NCBI RefSeq assembly: GCF_002742645.2
Contig: NZ_CP033875.1
Location: 4,442,001 to 4,506,000 of the forward strand
Direction of reading: 5' to 3'
DNA length: 64,000 nt
Origin: Caulobacter sp. FWC26
Lineage (GTDB): Bacteria; Pseudomonadota; Alphaproteobacteria; Caulobacterales; Caulobacteraceae
Shown: positions 34,657 to 44,493 of the stretch, piece after piece
Layout: each line of letters begins with the position of its first letter
Numbering within the stretch: position 1 is the stretch's first letter
Made by a program: the position numbers and the translations under genes
Notes under the pieces: model-generated
The model's database searches: none
Seen by the model: only the letters and a program-made list of their open reading frames with translations
What the model was told of the DNA's origin: nothing

Positions 34657-36447
34657 TCAGCGTCGGACCAGCGTGGCGTAGGCGCTCTCCAGCGAGCGGG
34701 CGAAGGCGACGGGATCAAACAGGCTCGAACGCCGAACGGCCTCGGCGACGCGAGGCTTCAGGCTCTCGTCAGCCGTAAAGGCAAGCGCTTTGGCGACGTA
34801 GTCGGCCTTGGAACTCGCGATCAGGTCGGTCATGCCGATGGCGGTGAGCAGGCTGGCGCCGACCCGGCTGGCGAAGCTCTTCCCCGGCAAGGTCAACACA
34901 GGAACCCCCATCCGCAGGGCGTCGCTGGCGGTTGTGTGGGCCCCGTAGGGCCAGGTGTCGAGCATCAGGTCGGCCAAGGCGTGACGCGCCAGATGCGCGT
35001 CGTGAGGCGCGGGATCGGCGAAGATCAGACGCTCCGGCGCGACACCGGCCTTGCTCGTCTCGGCGCGAAGATTATCGGCTGCGCCCGGCGCCCCCGCGTA
35101 GAGCCAGAGGACGCTCTCGGGGGCACCGCGGAGGATCTCCATCCAGGTCGTGAACACCTCTGGTGTGATCTTCGCCGGATTGTTGAAGCAGCAGAACACC
35201 TGCGTCCCCTCCGGCAGACCCGCCTGGACGCGGCTGGGCGGTGGTATGGCCGGGGCCAGCGCGTCGTTGGGCTGGTAGTGCGGCAGGCGGACCACCGTTT
35301 CAGACCAATGGACCTCGGCATCCGGTGGGATCGTAACAGAGTCCGCCAGAACCACATCGGCGTGCGCGCCCAGGGTGCCGGGATAGCCAAGCCAGCTGAC
35401 CTGAACGGGCGCCGTGCGATGGGCCAGGATCCCAGGTCGTCCGTCTTGAGTGTAGCCCTTGAGATCTACAGCGATATCAAGTCCTTGTTCGCGACACTTC
35501 ATAGCGATTTCGGCGTCGGATAATCGCCGAGCCTCGATCCAGTGTTCGCAGGCGCAGCGCAGCCTTTCCTGCATCGCCCCGCCCGTCTCGGGCCCATACG
35601 ACACCGCGTAGATCTCGAACCGTGACCGGTCGTGCGCTTCCAGAACGCCCGCCAGAAGCCGAGCCGTCGCGTGTTCGTGCAGGTCGGAAGAGAGGTAGCC
35701 GACGCGGATCCGTTCTCCGGGAGGCCTCACCGGCCATACCGGCGCCGAAACGCTGGGGGGCGCCGACAGCGTCGCGCAACGGCGGTGCAGAATGGGAAGG
35801 TCGAACATGACCAGGGCGGCGAAAGGCGCGACGCCCGGTCGCCCCAGCTTCAAGTCCGCCTTGACCAGCATGTCCAGCGCCGCGTCCTCGCGCCAGTCGC
35901 AGGTTTGACGGCGCGCCCACATCAGGTCTCCGGCCAGGCGTGGATGGCTGGGGCTCAGCTCGAACAAGACCTCCAGGTCGCACGCGGCGTCGGGGGGACG
36001 GTTGAGCAGGGTCAGCAAGGCGGCGCGTTGCGCGCGATAGGACGGGTCACGCGGCGCGCCCGCTATCGCCCGATCAATCGCCGCCAAGGCTTCCGGAAAT
36101 CCACCCAGCCGCTGAAGCGAAACGGCCAAGGCGCTGAACACAGGCGGATTTTGGGGGTCGACCGCCAACGCGGCGCGCGCCGCGACCACCGCCTCGTCGT
36201 GGCGCTGCAAGGTCGTCAGGGCCAGGGTTCTGGCGGACAGTAGACCCGGGCGAACGGGGTCGAGGGCCAAACCCGCGTCCAGAGCCGCCAGCGCCGCTCC
36301 GGCTGAGTCCAGCTCAAGTCGAGCCACGCCCAGCAGATGCCAGGCCTCGACAGTCGGCGTTTCGGCGACCAGCCGTTCGCATAGGGCCACCGCTTCGTGC
36401 AGTCGCCCGGCGCGATAGAGATCGAAGGCCGCGCGGGCGCTGGTCAA
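34657..36447 (-). CDS. TPR-containing GT41 (OGT/SPINDLY-like) glycosyltransferase
   Basis: This 596-residue protein has an N-terminal TPR array (about residues 1-180, with repeats such as VEAWHLLGVARLELDSAGAA) followed by a GT41 catalytic domain. GT41 signatures include RIRVGYLSSDLHEHATARLL (about 250), VQVSWLGYPGTLGAHADVVL (about 350) and LMLDTWPYGAHTTASDALRM with GVPVLTLPGKSFASRVGASL near 530. Such enzymes add sugars to protein Ser/Thr residues. In Caulobacter a different family member, FlmG, glycosylates flagellin; the target here is unknown. It starts 12 bp after fabB, suggesting co-transcription with fatty-acid genes. Confidence 0.85.
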   Translation of the reverse strand: MTSARAAFDLYRAGRLHEAVALCERLVAETPTVEAWHLLGVARLELDSAGAALAALDAGLALDPVRPGLLSARTLALTTLQRHDEAVVAARAALAVDPQNPPVFSALAVSLQRLGGFPEALAAIDRAIAGAPRDPSYRAQRAALLTLLNRPPDAACDLEVLFELSPSHPRLAGDLMWARRQTCDWREDAALDMLVKADLKLGRPGVAPFAALVMFDLPILHRRCATLSAPPSVSAPVWPVRPPGERIRVGYLSSDLHEHATARLLAGVLEAHDRSRFEIYAVSYGPETGGAMQERLRCACEHWIEARRLSDAEIAMKCREQGLDIAVDLKGYTQDGRPGILAHRTAPVQVSWLGYPGTLGAHADVVLADSVTIPPDAEVHWSETVVRLPHYQPNDALAPAIPPPSRVQAGLPEGTQVFCCFNNPAKITPEVFTTWMEILRGAPESVLWLYAGAPGAADNLRAETSKAGVAPERLIFADPAPHDAHLARHALADLMLDTWPYGAHTTASDALRMGVPVLTLPGKSFASRVGASLLTAIGMTDLIASSKADYVAKALAFTADESLKPRVAEAVRRSSLFDPVAFARSLESAYATLVRR

Positions 36448-36459
36448 CGCCCGCCGGCT

Positions 36460-37671
36460 CTAGACGCGGCTGAAGATCAGCGTGCCGTTGGTGCCGCCAA
36501 AGCCGAAGCTGTTGGACATCACCGTCTCGAGCGGCTTGTCGACGCGCTGGCGCAGGATCGGCAGGTCGGCGAACTCCGGGTCGAGCTCTTCGATGTTGGC
36601 GCTCTCGGCCGCGAAGTCGTTGTTGAGCATCAGGATCGAGTAGATCGCCTCCTGCGCGCCGGCGGCGCCCAGGCTGTGGCCGGTCAACGACTTGGTGGAC
36701 GAGATCATCGGGGCCTTGTCGCCGAACACCTCGCGCACCGCGCCCATCTCCTTGCTGTCGCCCACCGGCGTAGAGGTGCCGTGGGGGTTCAGGTAGTCGA
36801 TAGAGCGGTTCCCCGCCTCGGCCATGGCCAGGCGCATGCAGCGGACCGCGCCTTCGCCCGAGGGGGCGACCATGTCGTACCCGTCCGAGTTCGCGGCGTA
36901 ACCCACGACTTCGCCGTAGATCTTCGCGCCGCGCGCCTTGGCGTGCTCGTACTCTTCCAGCACCACGATCCCGGCGCCGCCGGCGATCACGAAGCCGTCG
37001 CGGTTCTTGTCATAGGCGCGGCTGGCCACGGCCGGGCGGTCGTTGAAGTTGCTGCTCATGGCGCCCATGGCGTCGAACAGGTTCGACAGGCTCCAGTCCA
37101 GCTCCTCGCAGCCGCCCGCGAAGACCACGTCCTGCTTGCCCATCTGGATCTGCTCGGCGGCCGCGCCGATACAGTGGGCGCTGGTCGCGCAGGCCGAGCT
37201 GATCGAATAGTTGATCCCGCGGATCTTGAACCAGGTCGAAAGCACCGCCGAGGGGCCGGAGCTCATGGCCTTGGGCACGGCGAATGGGCCGATCCGCTTG
37301 GGGCCCTTTTCCTTGGTGATCGCCGCCGCATCGATAATGACGCGGGTGGACGGGCCGCCCGAACCAACGATCAGGCCGGTGCGTTCGTGGGAAATTTCGC
37401 CTTCCGACAGCCCGGAGTCGGCGATGGCCTGCTCCATGGCGATGTGGGCGTAGGCCGTGCCGGGCGCCAGGAAACGCGCCGCGCGGCGGTCGACCAGCGC
37501 TTCCCAGTCGATCTGGGGCGCGGCGTGGACCTGGCAGCGGAAGCCGAGCTCGGCATACTCCGACGCGGCGATCACGCCGGACTTGGCTTCGCGCAGCGAG
37601 GCCAAGACCTCATGGGCGTTGTTGCCGATGGACGAGACGATCCCCAGTCCTGTGACGACGACGCGACGCAT
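36460..37671 (-). CDS. fabB: 3-oxoacyl-ACP synthase I, FabB
   Basis: This 403-residue condensing enzyme extends acyl chains and, with FabA, makes unsaturated fatty acids. The catalytic triad is Cys161 in [10 protein letters not shown], His in LNPHGTSTP and His in [10 protein letters not shown]. Start and length match FabB. It follows fabA by 70 bp on the same strand, the standard fabAB pair. The C-terminus [15 protein letters not shown] is the usual glycine-rich end. Confidence 0.95.
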   Translation of the reverse strand: MRRVVVTGLGIVSSIGNNAHEVLASLREAKSGVIAASEYAELGFRCQVHAAPQIDWEALVDRRAARFLAPGTAYAHIAMEQAIADSGLSEGEISHERTGLIVGSGGPSTRVIIDAAAITKEKGPKRIGPFAVPKAMSSGPSAVLSTWFKIRGINYSISSACATSAHCIGAAAEQIQMGKQDVVFAGGCEELDWSLSNLFDAMGAMSSNFNDRPAVASRAYDKNRDGFVIAGGAGIVVLEEYEHAKARGAKIYGEVVGYAANSDGYDMVAPSGEGAVRCMRLAMAEAGNRSIDYLNPHGTSTPVGDSKEMGAVREVFGDKAPMISSTKSLTGHSLGAAGAQEAIYSILMLNNDFAAESANIEELDPEFADLPILRQRVDKPLETVMSNSFGFGGTNGTLIFSRV

Positions 37672-37741
37672 ATTCTAAATCCTCTTCTCCCCCTACGATC
37701 CGACAGGGGCCAGCTCTCTAGGGCCGGTCTCGTCTAACGGA

Positions 37742-38254
37742 TCAAGCCATTTGTTCGGGCGTGAACAGGCCAACCTTCAGGTCACTGGTTTCGTAGATCA
37801 CCTTGCCGTCGGCTTCCAGGACGCCGTCGGCGATGCCCATGACCAGCTTGCGCATGATCACACGCTTCAGGTCGATCTTGTAGACGACCTTCTTGATGTC
37901 GGGCGTGACCTGGCCCGTGAATTTCACTTCGCCGACACCCAGGGCGCGGCCGCGGCCGGGGCCACCCGACCAGCCTAGGAAGAAGCCGACAAGCTGCCAC
38001 ATGGCGTCCAGGCCCAGACAGCCGGGCATCACGGGATCGCCGATGAAGTGGCAGCCGAAGAACCAGAGATCGGGTTTGATATCGAACTCAGCCTCGACAT
38101 AGCCCTTGCCATACTTGCCGCCCTCGGCCTCGATCCGGACGATCCGGTCGAACATCAGCATCGGCGGAGCCGGCAGTTGGGCGTTGCCGGGGCCAAACAT
38201 CTCGCCGCGGCCACAAGCCAGGAGTTCTTCGAAGGTATAGGCGTTCTTCTGCAT
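37742..38254 (-). CDS. fabA: 3-hydroxydecanoyl-ACP dehydratase/isomerase, FabA
   Basis: This 170-residue enzyme dehydrates 3-hydroxyacyl-ACP and isomerises the C10 intermediate, the branch point to unsaturated fatty acids. The active-site His69 ([11 protein letters not shown]) and Asp83 (GLDAMWQ) are in place, and the length is exactly typical. It heads the minus-strand set fabA, fabB, GT41, fabI. No irr gene is beside it, unlike in many Rhizobiales. Confidence 0.95.
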   Translation of the reverse strand: MQKNAYTFEELLACGRGEMFGPGNAQLPAPPMLMFDRIVRIEAEGGKYGKGYVEAEFDIKPDLWFFGCHFIGDPVMPGCLGLDAMWQLVGFFLGWSGGPGRGRALGVGEVKFTGQVTPDIKKVVYKIDLKRVIMRKLVMGIADGVLEADGKVIYETSDLKVGLFTPEQMA

Positions 38255-38322
38255 GGTGACGCCCTAGCACGATGGCGGGTCCAGTCTCAACGTTTCCCTA
38301 CGCGAGCGGATCCCCCGCGCCC

Positions 38323-38835
38323 CTAACGCTTACGGCACTGGACCGCCGGATCCGCCCCCCAGATCTCGCCCTCGCGAGCCCAGCCCGACGACCCGTCTGC
38401 CCGCAGCCGACACCAGCCCTTTTCACACTTGTCCAGCAAAGCGACCGACCGGGCCTTCAGATAGGCGCTAACCTTGGCTCCGTCCTTGGGCGCATTGAGC
38501 AGGGGCAGATTGGTCGGTTGGACCCGCATCGCCGACCGTCGGCCGTCGGTCGTGCGCTTATGAACCCAAGCCAGCCCTCCCTCCGGATCACAAATCCGGC
38601 GCCACTCTCGAGTCTCGGCCACGACCTGCACCGGCAGACCCTTGGCGTGATAGACCCATAGAAGCTGGTGATCCTCGTCCGGACCGTTGCGGGCGTTAAC
38701 CTCGGCATATTTCAGCGAGACGTAGCGCGGCACCTCCAGACCCGAGGGCGTCACCCTGGGTCCCTCGGCCGCAGCCGGACCGGCCAGCAAAGCCCCTGCC
38801 GCCGCAATTCCGACCATGACGCGCGTCAAACCCAT
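38323..38835 (-). CDS. Exported bacterial SH3-like domain protein
   Basis: This 170-residue protein has a signal peptide (MGLTRVMVGIAAAGALLAGP, cleaved after AAA) and two SH3-like repeats: SLKYAEVNARNGPDEDHQLL (about residue 43) and a second from about 105 with KDGAKVSAYLKARSVALLDK. This matches the DUF1058/SH3_3 type protein common in alphaproteobacteria, thought to bind cell-wall components. An ATG at 38868 would add 11 residues. It is divergent from the hydroxyacid dehydrogenase gene. Confidence 0.82.
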   Translation of the reverse strand: MGLTRVMVGIAAAGALLAGPAAAEGPRVTPSGLEVPRYVSLKYAEVNARNGPDEDHQLLWVYHAKGLPVQVVAETREWRRICDPEGGLAWVHKRTTDGRRSAMRVQPTNLPLLNAPKDGAKVSAYLKARSVALLDKCEKGWCRLRADGSSGWAREGEIWGADPAVQCRKR

Positions 38836-38940
38836 TCGTGACAAACCTTGTTCTGTTTTTGACGGCATGTTGCTTGGCCCCCACCGGCCCCTTTGCTACA
38901 GCTTTCAAACGCCTGTCAGAGAGAGCTTTTCAAACCGCCC

Positions 38941-39927
38941 ATGGCCGCCCGCAAGCTCAAAGTCATCGTGACCCGCAAACTCCCCGATCCGGTGGAGACG
39001 CGGATGTGCGAACTGTTCGACACCGAACTGAACGTCTCCGACAAGCCCCTGACGCAGGACGAGCTGGTCGACGCCATGAGCCGCGCCGACGTGCTCGTGC
39101 CGACGATCACCGATCGCATCGATTCGCGCCTTCTGTCGCGATCCGGTGATCGGCTCAAGCTGATCGCCAATTTTGGCGCCGGCGTGGACAATATCGACGT
39201 CGCCACCGCCAACGCCCGCGGCATCATCGTCACCAATACGCCGGGCGTGCTGACGGAAGACACTGCCGACCTGACCATGACCCTGATCATGGCCGCCTCG
39301 CGCCGGATCGTCGAAGGGGCCGAGGTGGTCAAGGCGGGCGGATTCCATGGCTGGTCGCCGACCTGGATGCTGGGCCGCCGCCTGTGGGGCAAGCGCCTGG
39401 GCATCATCGGCATGGGCCGCATCGGCCAAGCCGTCGCGCGTCGCGCCAAGGCCTTCGGCATGCAGGTCCACTACCATAACCGCAAGCCAGTCAACGCGCG
39501 GATCGCCGAGGAACTTGGCTGCACCTACTGGGAAAGCCTTGACCAGATGCTGGCCCGCATGGACTTCGTGTCGATCAACTGTCCGCACACGCCGGCCACC
39601 TATCACCTGCTCTCGGCCCGCCGGCTGAAGCTGCTGAGGTCGCACGCCGTGGTCGTCAATACCGCGCGCGGCGAAGTTATCGATGAAGGCGCGCTGGCCA
39701 ACATGCTGGCCAAGGGCGAGATCGCCGGCGCGGGTCTCGATGTCTACGAGCACGAACCGGCCATCAATCCCAAGCTCCTGAAGCTGCCCAACGTCGTGCT
39801 GCTGCCGCACATGGGGTCGGCGACGGTCGAGGGCCGCATCGACATGGGCGAGAAGGTCATCGTCAATGTGAAGACCTTCATGGACGGCCATAGGCCGCCG
39901 GATCGCGTCATTCCGGCAATGCTCTGA
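38941..39927 (+). CDS. D-2-hydroxyacid dehydrogenase (glyoxylate/hydroxypyruvate reductase type)
   Basis: This 328-residue NAD(P)-dependent dehydrogenase has the Rossmann motif GIIGMGRIGQAVARRA (about residue 155) and the catalytic set Arg in NTARGEV, Glu in DVYEHEP and His in LPHMGSAT. The family reduces glyoxylate or hydroxypyruvate; the specific substrate cannot be read from sequence, though GyaR-type glyoxylate reductases are the closest remembered match. ATG 38941 gives the usual N-terminus; the open frame upstream is discarded. Confidence 0.88.
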   Translation: MAARKLKVIVTRKLPDPVETRMCELFDTELNVSDKPLTQDELVDAMSRADVLVPTITDRIDSRLLSRSGDRLKLIANFGAGVDNIDVATANARGIIVTNTPGVLTEDTADLTMTLIMAASRRIVEGAEVVKAGGFHGWSPTWMLGRRLWGKRLGIIGMGRIGQAVARRAKAFGMQVHYHNRKPVNARIAEELGCTYWESLDQMLARMDFVSINCPHTPATYHLLSARRLKLLRSHAVVVNTARGEVIDEGALANMLAKGEIAGAGLDVYEHEPAINPKLLKLPNVVLLPHMGSATVEGRIDMGEKVIVNVKTFMDGHRPPDRVIPAML

Positions 39928-39942
39928 AGCGGTGCAGCCGCG

Positions 39943-40332
39943 TCAGGTCGTCGCCATGTTGGCGGACATCCGGCCGAAGACATCCCGGAGGGCCCCGGCC
40001 ATTTCCCGCTCGATTCCGGCCTGATCCATCGCGCGTGACATCGCGTCGAGCCATTGTCGCCCGAGCTCCGCATCAATCGGCATCGCACGGTGCAGCGACA
40101 TCATGCAGACGCCGGGTCGCGCCGCGAACCAATCTCGAGGCCCGCCGAGCCAGCCGGTGATGAAACCGGCCAACGATGCTCGCATCGGGGTCAGGTCCTC
40201 GGCATGGATCGCTCGAAGACGCGCATAGGCCGGGTCGGTCTCCATCAGATCGTAAAAGGCGTTGACCATCGCCGCCACCGGCGCTGCGCCGCCGATCTGG
40301 TCGAAAGCTGTCTGCTGGACGGCGTCGGTCAT
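39943..40332 (-). CDS. Group II truncated hemoglobin-like protein
   Basis: This 129-residue protein has the 2-on-2 globin pattern: the B-helix FYDLMETDPAYARLRAIH, an FITGWLGGPRDWF region, then CMMSLHRAMPI where the His is the likely proximal heme ligand, and a G-helix Trp in GRQWLDAM. These features fit group II truncated hemoglobins, which bind O2 or NO. The assignment to group II is from motif pattern only. It converges on the dehydrogenase gene and has its own promoter space upstream. Confidence 0.82.
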   Translation of the reverse strand: MTDAVQQTAFDQIGGAAPVAAMVNAFYDLMETDPAYARLRAIHAEDLTPMRASLAGFITGWLGGPRDWFAARPGVCMMSLHRAMPIDAELGRQWLDAMSRAMDQAGIEREMAGALRDVFGRMSANMATT

Positions 40333-40398
40333 CGGGAACTCCTGCGAAAGCGTCAGATGGCGGACCGACGCAGTGGAACACCTTGATCCGCCGCAACC

Positions 40399-41913
40399 TC
40401 AGCCGCGCATGTCGCCCGTCTCGATGAACCGCTGGTGCCAGGCGAAGGCCTCCGTCAGTAGGGTCGGCGACTGCTGGCCGTAAGACTCCCGACGGGCGCG
40501 GGTCAGATAGTCGTTCAAGGCCGGTCGATAGTCCGGGTGGGCGCAGTTTGCGATGATCACCTCGGCGCGCTGACGGGGCGACAGTCCACGCATATCGGCC
40601 AAGCCCTGCTCGGTCACCAAGACCTGGACGTCCTGGTTGATATGGTCGACGTGCGGAGCCTTCGGCACGATGGTCGAGATCTTGCCGCCCTTGGCCGTCG
40701 ACGGCGCCATGAAGATCGAGACATAGGCGTTGCGGGCGAAGTCGCCGCTGCCGCCGATGCCGTTCTGGATGCGCGATCCCATCAGGTGGGTCGAGTTCAC
40801 CGCCCCGTGGATATCGGCCTCGATCATGCCATTCATGGCGATGCAGCCCAGGCGCCGGATCAACTCGGGGTGATTGCTGATCTCCTGAGGCCGCAAGACC
40901 AGGCGATCCCGCAGCCGGTCCAGATCGGCGTTCAGCGCGTGCGCGGCTTCTGGACTCAGCGAAAAGGCGGTGGCCGAAGCGCTCAGCAGTTTGCCCGACT
41001 CCAGCAGCGCCAGCATTCCATCCTGCAGAACCTCGGTAAAGGCCGTCATCCGGTCGAATGGACCCTCGACCAGGCCGAACATCACGGCGTTGGCGATGTT
41101 GCCGACGCCCGATTGCAGCGGCAGCAGGTTAGCCGGCAGACGACCGCGCGCGACCTCATGACGGAAGAACTCCAGAAGGTGGCCGGCGATCGCGCGGTGA
41201 TCCTCGTCAGGCGCGTCGAAGGGCAGGTTCCGGTCGGGCGAGTCCGTCTCGACCACCGCCACCACCTTGGCCGGATCGCAGCGGAAATAGGCCTCGCCGA
41301 TTCGCTGATCGGGCCGGGTCAGGGGAATGGGACGCCGATCCGGCGGCAAGGCCGTGCCGTAGTAGATGTCGTGCATCCCTTCCAGGGCGGGATTCTGCCA
41401 CCGGTTGACTTCGAGGATCACCTTGGAGGCGCGATCGATCCAGGTCTTGTTGTTGCCGACGGACGAGGACGGGATCAGCGATCCGTCCGGCCGGATTCCG
41501 GTGACCTCGATGACCGCCGTATCCAGCGGCCCGAGAAACCCTTGCCAGGCCATCGGCGCCACCTGCGACAGGTGCATGTCGAAATAGTCCATCTCGCCGC
41601 GATTGATCATCTCGCGGGCGATGGGGTCGGAATTGTAGGGCAGGCGGAACTCAATTCCGTTGGCCTTGGCCAGGGCGCCGTCCAGTTCCGGCCCGGTCGA
41701 GGCCCCGGTCCAGACCCGCAGCTTGAACGGATGACCGGCGGCGTGCTCGTTCTCGATCCGGCGCGCCAGCGCCAAGGGCACGGCCTTGGGATAGCCCGAA
41801 CCGGTAAAACCGCTCATGCCCACGGTTTCCCCGTGGCCGATCAGCGCTGCGGCGCCCTCGGGCGACATCACCTTGGCTTTCAGCGCCGCTAGTCCGATCC
41901 GAGATTCGTTCAT
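40399..41913 (-). CDS. Acetyl-CoA hydrolase/transferase family protein
   Basis: This 504-residue protein belongs to the succinyl-CoA:acetate CoA-transferase / acetyl-CoA hydrolase family. The catalytic Glu is expected in FTEVLQDGM (about residue 305), after the core segment GNIANAVMFGLVEGPF. The glycine-rich loop GIGGSGDFARNAYVSIFMAP is conserved. It would move CoA between acetyl-CoA and succinate or release it. ATG 41913 (MNESRIGLAALKAKV) is the family start; the frame continues upstream without resemblance. Confidence 0.9.
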   Translation of the reverse strand: MNESRIGLAALKAKVMSPEGAAALIGHGETVGMSGFTGSGYPKAVPLALARRIENEHAAGHPFKLRVWTGASTGPELDGALAKANGIEFRLPYNSDPIAREMINRGEMDYFDMHLSQVAPMAWQGFLGPLDTAVIEVTGIRPDGSLIPSSSVGNNKTWIDRASKVILEVNRWQNPALEGMHDIYYGTALPPDRRPIPLTRPDQRIGEAYFRCDPAKVVAVVETDSPDRNLPFDAPDEDHRAIAGHLLEFFRHEVARGRLPANLLPLQSGVGNIANAVMFGLVEGPFDRMTAFTEVLQDGMLALLESGKLLSASATAFSLSPEAAHALNADLDRLRDRLVLRPQEISNHPELIRRLGCIAMNGMIEADIHGAVNSTHLMGSRIQNGIGGSGDFARNAYVSIFMAPSTAKGGKISTIVPKAPHVDHINQDVQVLVTEQGLADMRGLSPRQRAEVIIANCAHPDYRPALNDYLTRARRESYGQQSPTLLTEAFAWHQRFIETGDMRG

Positions 41914-41993
41914 CGTCGCCCCACGCCCTTGGTCGATCGCATATGGCGAGGCGCGCGCGGCTATGTCAGGTCCGTATGAACCCGAAGACGATG

Positions 41994-42953
41994 TTATTCG
42001 ACCGGATGAGCAGCAAGCCAAGCCTCCAGGTCAGCGGCCGATCGATCGGGAATCTGCTCCATCGGCACGTGGCCCACGCCCGGATAGAGGATCAGAGTCG
42101 CCCCCGGTATGGCCTTGTGAAACTTCCCGCCGTCAGCGGCGGGAATGATGCGGTCCTCCTGGCCGAACATGATCAGGGTCGGGGCATGGATCGTCGAAAG
42201 CTCGGCGACCGTGGCGTCTCGCCGCGGCCCGCTCTGGAGAGATAACAGTATGTCGCGATGACCCGGCCCCCGGGAGAGTTCAACATAGCGGTCGATCAAC
42301 GCCGGGGTGACGAGGCTCTTGTCCCAATAGCCCGCGCGCAACCCCTGAGCGACCAGAGGGCGAGTGTCGATGTTCTTCAGCGCCGCGCGGCCGATCGGGT
42401 GGCGCAGCACGGTGAAGATCAGCGCACCGCCGGACTTCTCGGACGGCCATCCCGCCGCATCGACCAGAACAAGACGCTGAACCTTATCGGGATGGTCGAC
42501 CGTATAGGTCCAGGCGACCGCACCGCCCATCGAGTTTCCGGCCAAGGTGAAGCGCCTCAGGCCGAGCCGCGAGGTCAGTGCGTCGACCACGGTCACAAAC
42601 CCTTGGCGCCCCGCCACATAGGTCCCCGCCGTCCTCGTCAGGCCATGGCCCGGAAGATCCAGAACCACCACACGGTAGGACTTGGACAGCCGCGCCGCCC
42701 AAGCATCCCAGGCGTGGGTCGAAGCGGAATAGCCATGCACCAGCACGATCGCCGGCGCGTCTCGTGGTCCCAGATCGCGATAATGCGCCCGCACGCCGCC
42801 TGGAAGGTCCATGTAGTGGGAGTCCGGATAGCCATACTTGGCCTCAAGCGTCGCATAGGGGATGTCCGGTCTCTGCAAGAGAAACCAAGTTCCCACCCCG
42901 ACAGCGATCAGCAGGCCCAGCGCGATCGCCAAACCGCGCGCCCAGGTTTTCAT
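41994..42953 (-). CDS. Membrane-anchored alpha/beta hydrolase
   Basis: This 319-residue protein has an N-terminal signal anchor (ARGLAIALGLLIAVGVGTWF) and an alpha/beta-hydrolase domain. The oxyanion motif is VLVHGYSAST (about residue 70), the nucleophile is Ser in AGNSMGGAVA (about 141), the acid is in MFGQEDRIIP and the His is in GVGHVPMEQIP. It is probably an esterase or lipase facing the periplasm; the substrate is unknown. It precedes the CoA-transferase gene on the same strand, 80 bp away. Confidence 0.87.
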   Translation of the reverse strand: MKTWARGLAIALGLLIAVGVGTWFLLQRPDIPYATLEAKYGYPDSHYMDLPGGVRAHYRDLGPRDAPAIVLVHGYSASTHAWDAWAARLSKSYRVVVLDLPGHGLTRTAGTYVAGRQGFVTVVDALTSRLGLRRFTLAGNSMGGAVAWTYTVDHPDKVQRLVLVDAAGWPSEKSGGALIFTVLRHPIGRAALKNIDTRPLVAQGLRAGYWDKSLVTPALIDRYVELSRGPGHRDILLSLQSGPRRDATVAELSTIHAPTLIMFGQEDRIIPAADGGKFHKAIPGATLILYPGVGHVPMEQIPDRSAADLEAWLAAHPVE

Positions 42954-43009
42954 ACAGACACTCCTGCGGACAGTCAGCGCATAGAGAACGGCGTTACGCT
43001 AGAGCCTCG

Positions 43010-43111
43010 CGCGTCAAAACGGAATCGTTTTGACGCGATAACGAAGCTCTAAATCAAATACTTAGAGCGTGACTCGCGCCGAAACCGGTTCCCACTTTCG
43101 GCGTCACGCTC
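43010..43111. repeat. Composite palindromic repeat between hydrolase and MoeB/ThiF genes
   Basis: The first part is a perfect 12-bp dyad, CGCGTCAAAACG-GAAT-CGTTTTGACGCG (43010-43037). The second (43065-43111) is GAGCGTGAC, a TCGC bulge, GCCGAAA, an 11-nt CCGGTTCCCAC loop, then TTTCGGC and GTCACGCTC. The GAAACCGGTTCCCACTTTC phrase is one I recognise from dispersed intergenic repeats of Rhizobiales and Caulobacterales. Confidence 0.75.
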
Positions 43112-43119
43112 TCGGGAGG

Positions 43120-43857
43120 TCAAGCCGCGCAGGACGGGCATTGAGGGTCCCGCCCAATGCGGACCGTGCGGGTTTCGCTGGCCAAACCGTCATAGATCAG
43201 AAGCCGCCCGGAGAGCGGCTCGCCAGCGCCGGCGATGAGCTTCAGGGCCTCGAGCGCCATCATCGATCCGATGACGCCGGCCAGCGCGCCGACCACGCCC
43301 ACCAGAGCGCAGGTCTCAGCATCCGGCGGAATTTCCGGCACCAGGCAACGATAGCAGGGCTGGCCCTGGAAAACCCCGACCTGACCGGTCCAGCGGCCTA
43401 AGGCTCCGCTAACCAGGGTCTTGCCCTGAGCGACACAGGCGTCACTAACGGCGAAGCGCGTGGCGAAGTCATCCGTGCCGTCGAGCACAAGATCATACCC
43501 GGAGACAACCGCCTCGGCGTTGCTTCGATCCAGCCATACCGCATGGCTCTCGATGATCGTATTCGGATTGAGCGCGCGCAGGTGCTCGTCCGCCGCCTCC
43601 ACCTTGGGTCGGCCCACATCGGCGGTGGCGTACAGCACCTGCCGCTGCAGGTTCGACAGCGACACAGTGTCGGGATCGACGAGGCCGATCATACCAACCC
43701 CGGCGGCGGCCAGATAGAGCGCGGCGGGCGCGCCCAACCCTCCCGCGCCCACCACCAGAACCCGCGCGGCCTTGAGCTTCTGCTGGCCCGGACCGCCGAC
43801 CTCGCGCAGCACCAGATGGCGGGCGTAGCGCTCGACTTCGGCTTCCGAAAAACTCAT
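43120..43857 (-). CDS. ThiF/MoeB/HesA-family adenylyltransferase
   Basis: This 245-residue E1-like enzyme adenylates the C-terminus of a sulfur-carrier protein (MoaD or ThiS type). The Rossmann motif [21 protein letters not shown] is near residue 30, [10 protein letters not shown] gives the family Asp, and two CxxC pairs (CYRC and the terminal CPSC) bind zinc. The start ATG 43857 yields [17 protein letters not shown], typical of MoeB/ThiF. No carrier-protein gene is adjacent, so the choice between molybdopterin and thiamine pathways is open. It is divergent from hslV. Confidence 0.9.
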   Translation of the reverse strand: MSFSEAEVERYARHLVLREVGGPGQQKLKAARVLVVGAGGLGAPAALYLAAAGVGMIGLVDPDTVSLSNLQRQVLYATADVGRPKVEAADEHLRALNPNTIIESHAVWLDRSNAEAVVSGYDLVLDGTDDFATRFAVSDACVAQGKTLVSGALGRWTGQVGVFQGQPCYRCLVPEIPPDAETCALVGVVGALAGVIGSMMALEALKLIAGAGEPLSGRLLIYDGLASETRTVRIGRDPQCPSCAA

Positions 43858-43898
43858 GGCGCTTGACCCTCCGCCCCGGCCTCGCCACATGCGAAGCC

Positions 43899-44465
43899 AT
43901 GCAAAGCAACAGCTCTTCCTTCCCCGACTGGCACGGCACGACCATTCTGGCGGTGCGCAAGAACGGTTCGACCGTGATCGCCGGCGACGGACAGGTCTCC
44001 ATGGGCCCAACCGTCGTCAAGGGCAACGCCCGCAAGGTGCGACGCCTGGCCGGGGGCAAAGTGGTCGCAGGCTTCGCCGGCGCCACGGCCGACGCCTTCA
44101 CGCTGATTGAGCGCTTGGAAGCTAAACTCGAACAGTATCCCGACCAGCTGGCGCGCGCCTGCGTCGATCTGGCCAAGGACTGGCGGACCGATCGCTACCT
44201 GCGCCGGCTGGAGGCCATGTTGCTGGTGGCCGATAAGGCCGCCATCTACACCGTCACCGGCGTCGGCGACGTGCTCGAACCGGGGGAAAGCCTTGGCGGC
44301 GGCGCGGTCGCGGCGATCGGCTCGGGCGGCAACTACGCCCTGGCGGCCGGCAAGGCCTTGGTCGACCTCGATCTTTCGGCCGAGGACATCGCCCGCAAGG
44401 CGATGGGTATCGCCGCCGAGATCTGCGTCTATACGAACGGTAACCTGACGGTCGAAAGCCTTTAG
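43899..44465 (+). CDS. hslV: HslV (ClpQ) peptidase subunit
   Basis: This 188-residue threonine peptidase is the proteolytic core of the HslVU protease, which degrades misfolded and regulatory proteins. A short propeptide precedes the mature N-terminal Thr14 in [10 protein letters not shown], and the GDGQVSMG and GNARKVRRL motifs follow. ATG 43899 is preferred to an upstream ATG at 43863. The partner hslU is not directly next: a secreted NTF2-like gene lies between. Only 41 bp separate hslV from the divergent MoeB/ThiF gene, so its 5' leader is short. Confidence 0.94.
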   Translation: MQSNSSSFPDWHGTTILAVRKNGSTVIAGDGQVSMGPTVVKGNARKVRRLAGGKVVAGFAGATADAFTLIERLEAKLEQYPDQLARACVDLAKDWRTDRYLRRLEAMLLVADKAAIYTVTGVGDVLEPGESLGGGAVAAIGSGGNYALAAGKALVDLDLSAEDIARKAMGIAAEICVYTNGNLTVESL

Positions 44466-44493
44466 GCTTTACTCCTCCCGGGAGGACCTTCGA

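Noticed and set aside
43862..43890. Possible heat-shock sigma-32 promoter before hslV (CTTG and CCACAT)
   Set aside because: The spacing of 19 bp is longer than expected and the -10 match is weak, so it is not listed as a feature.
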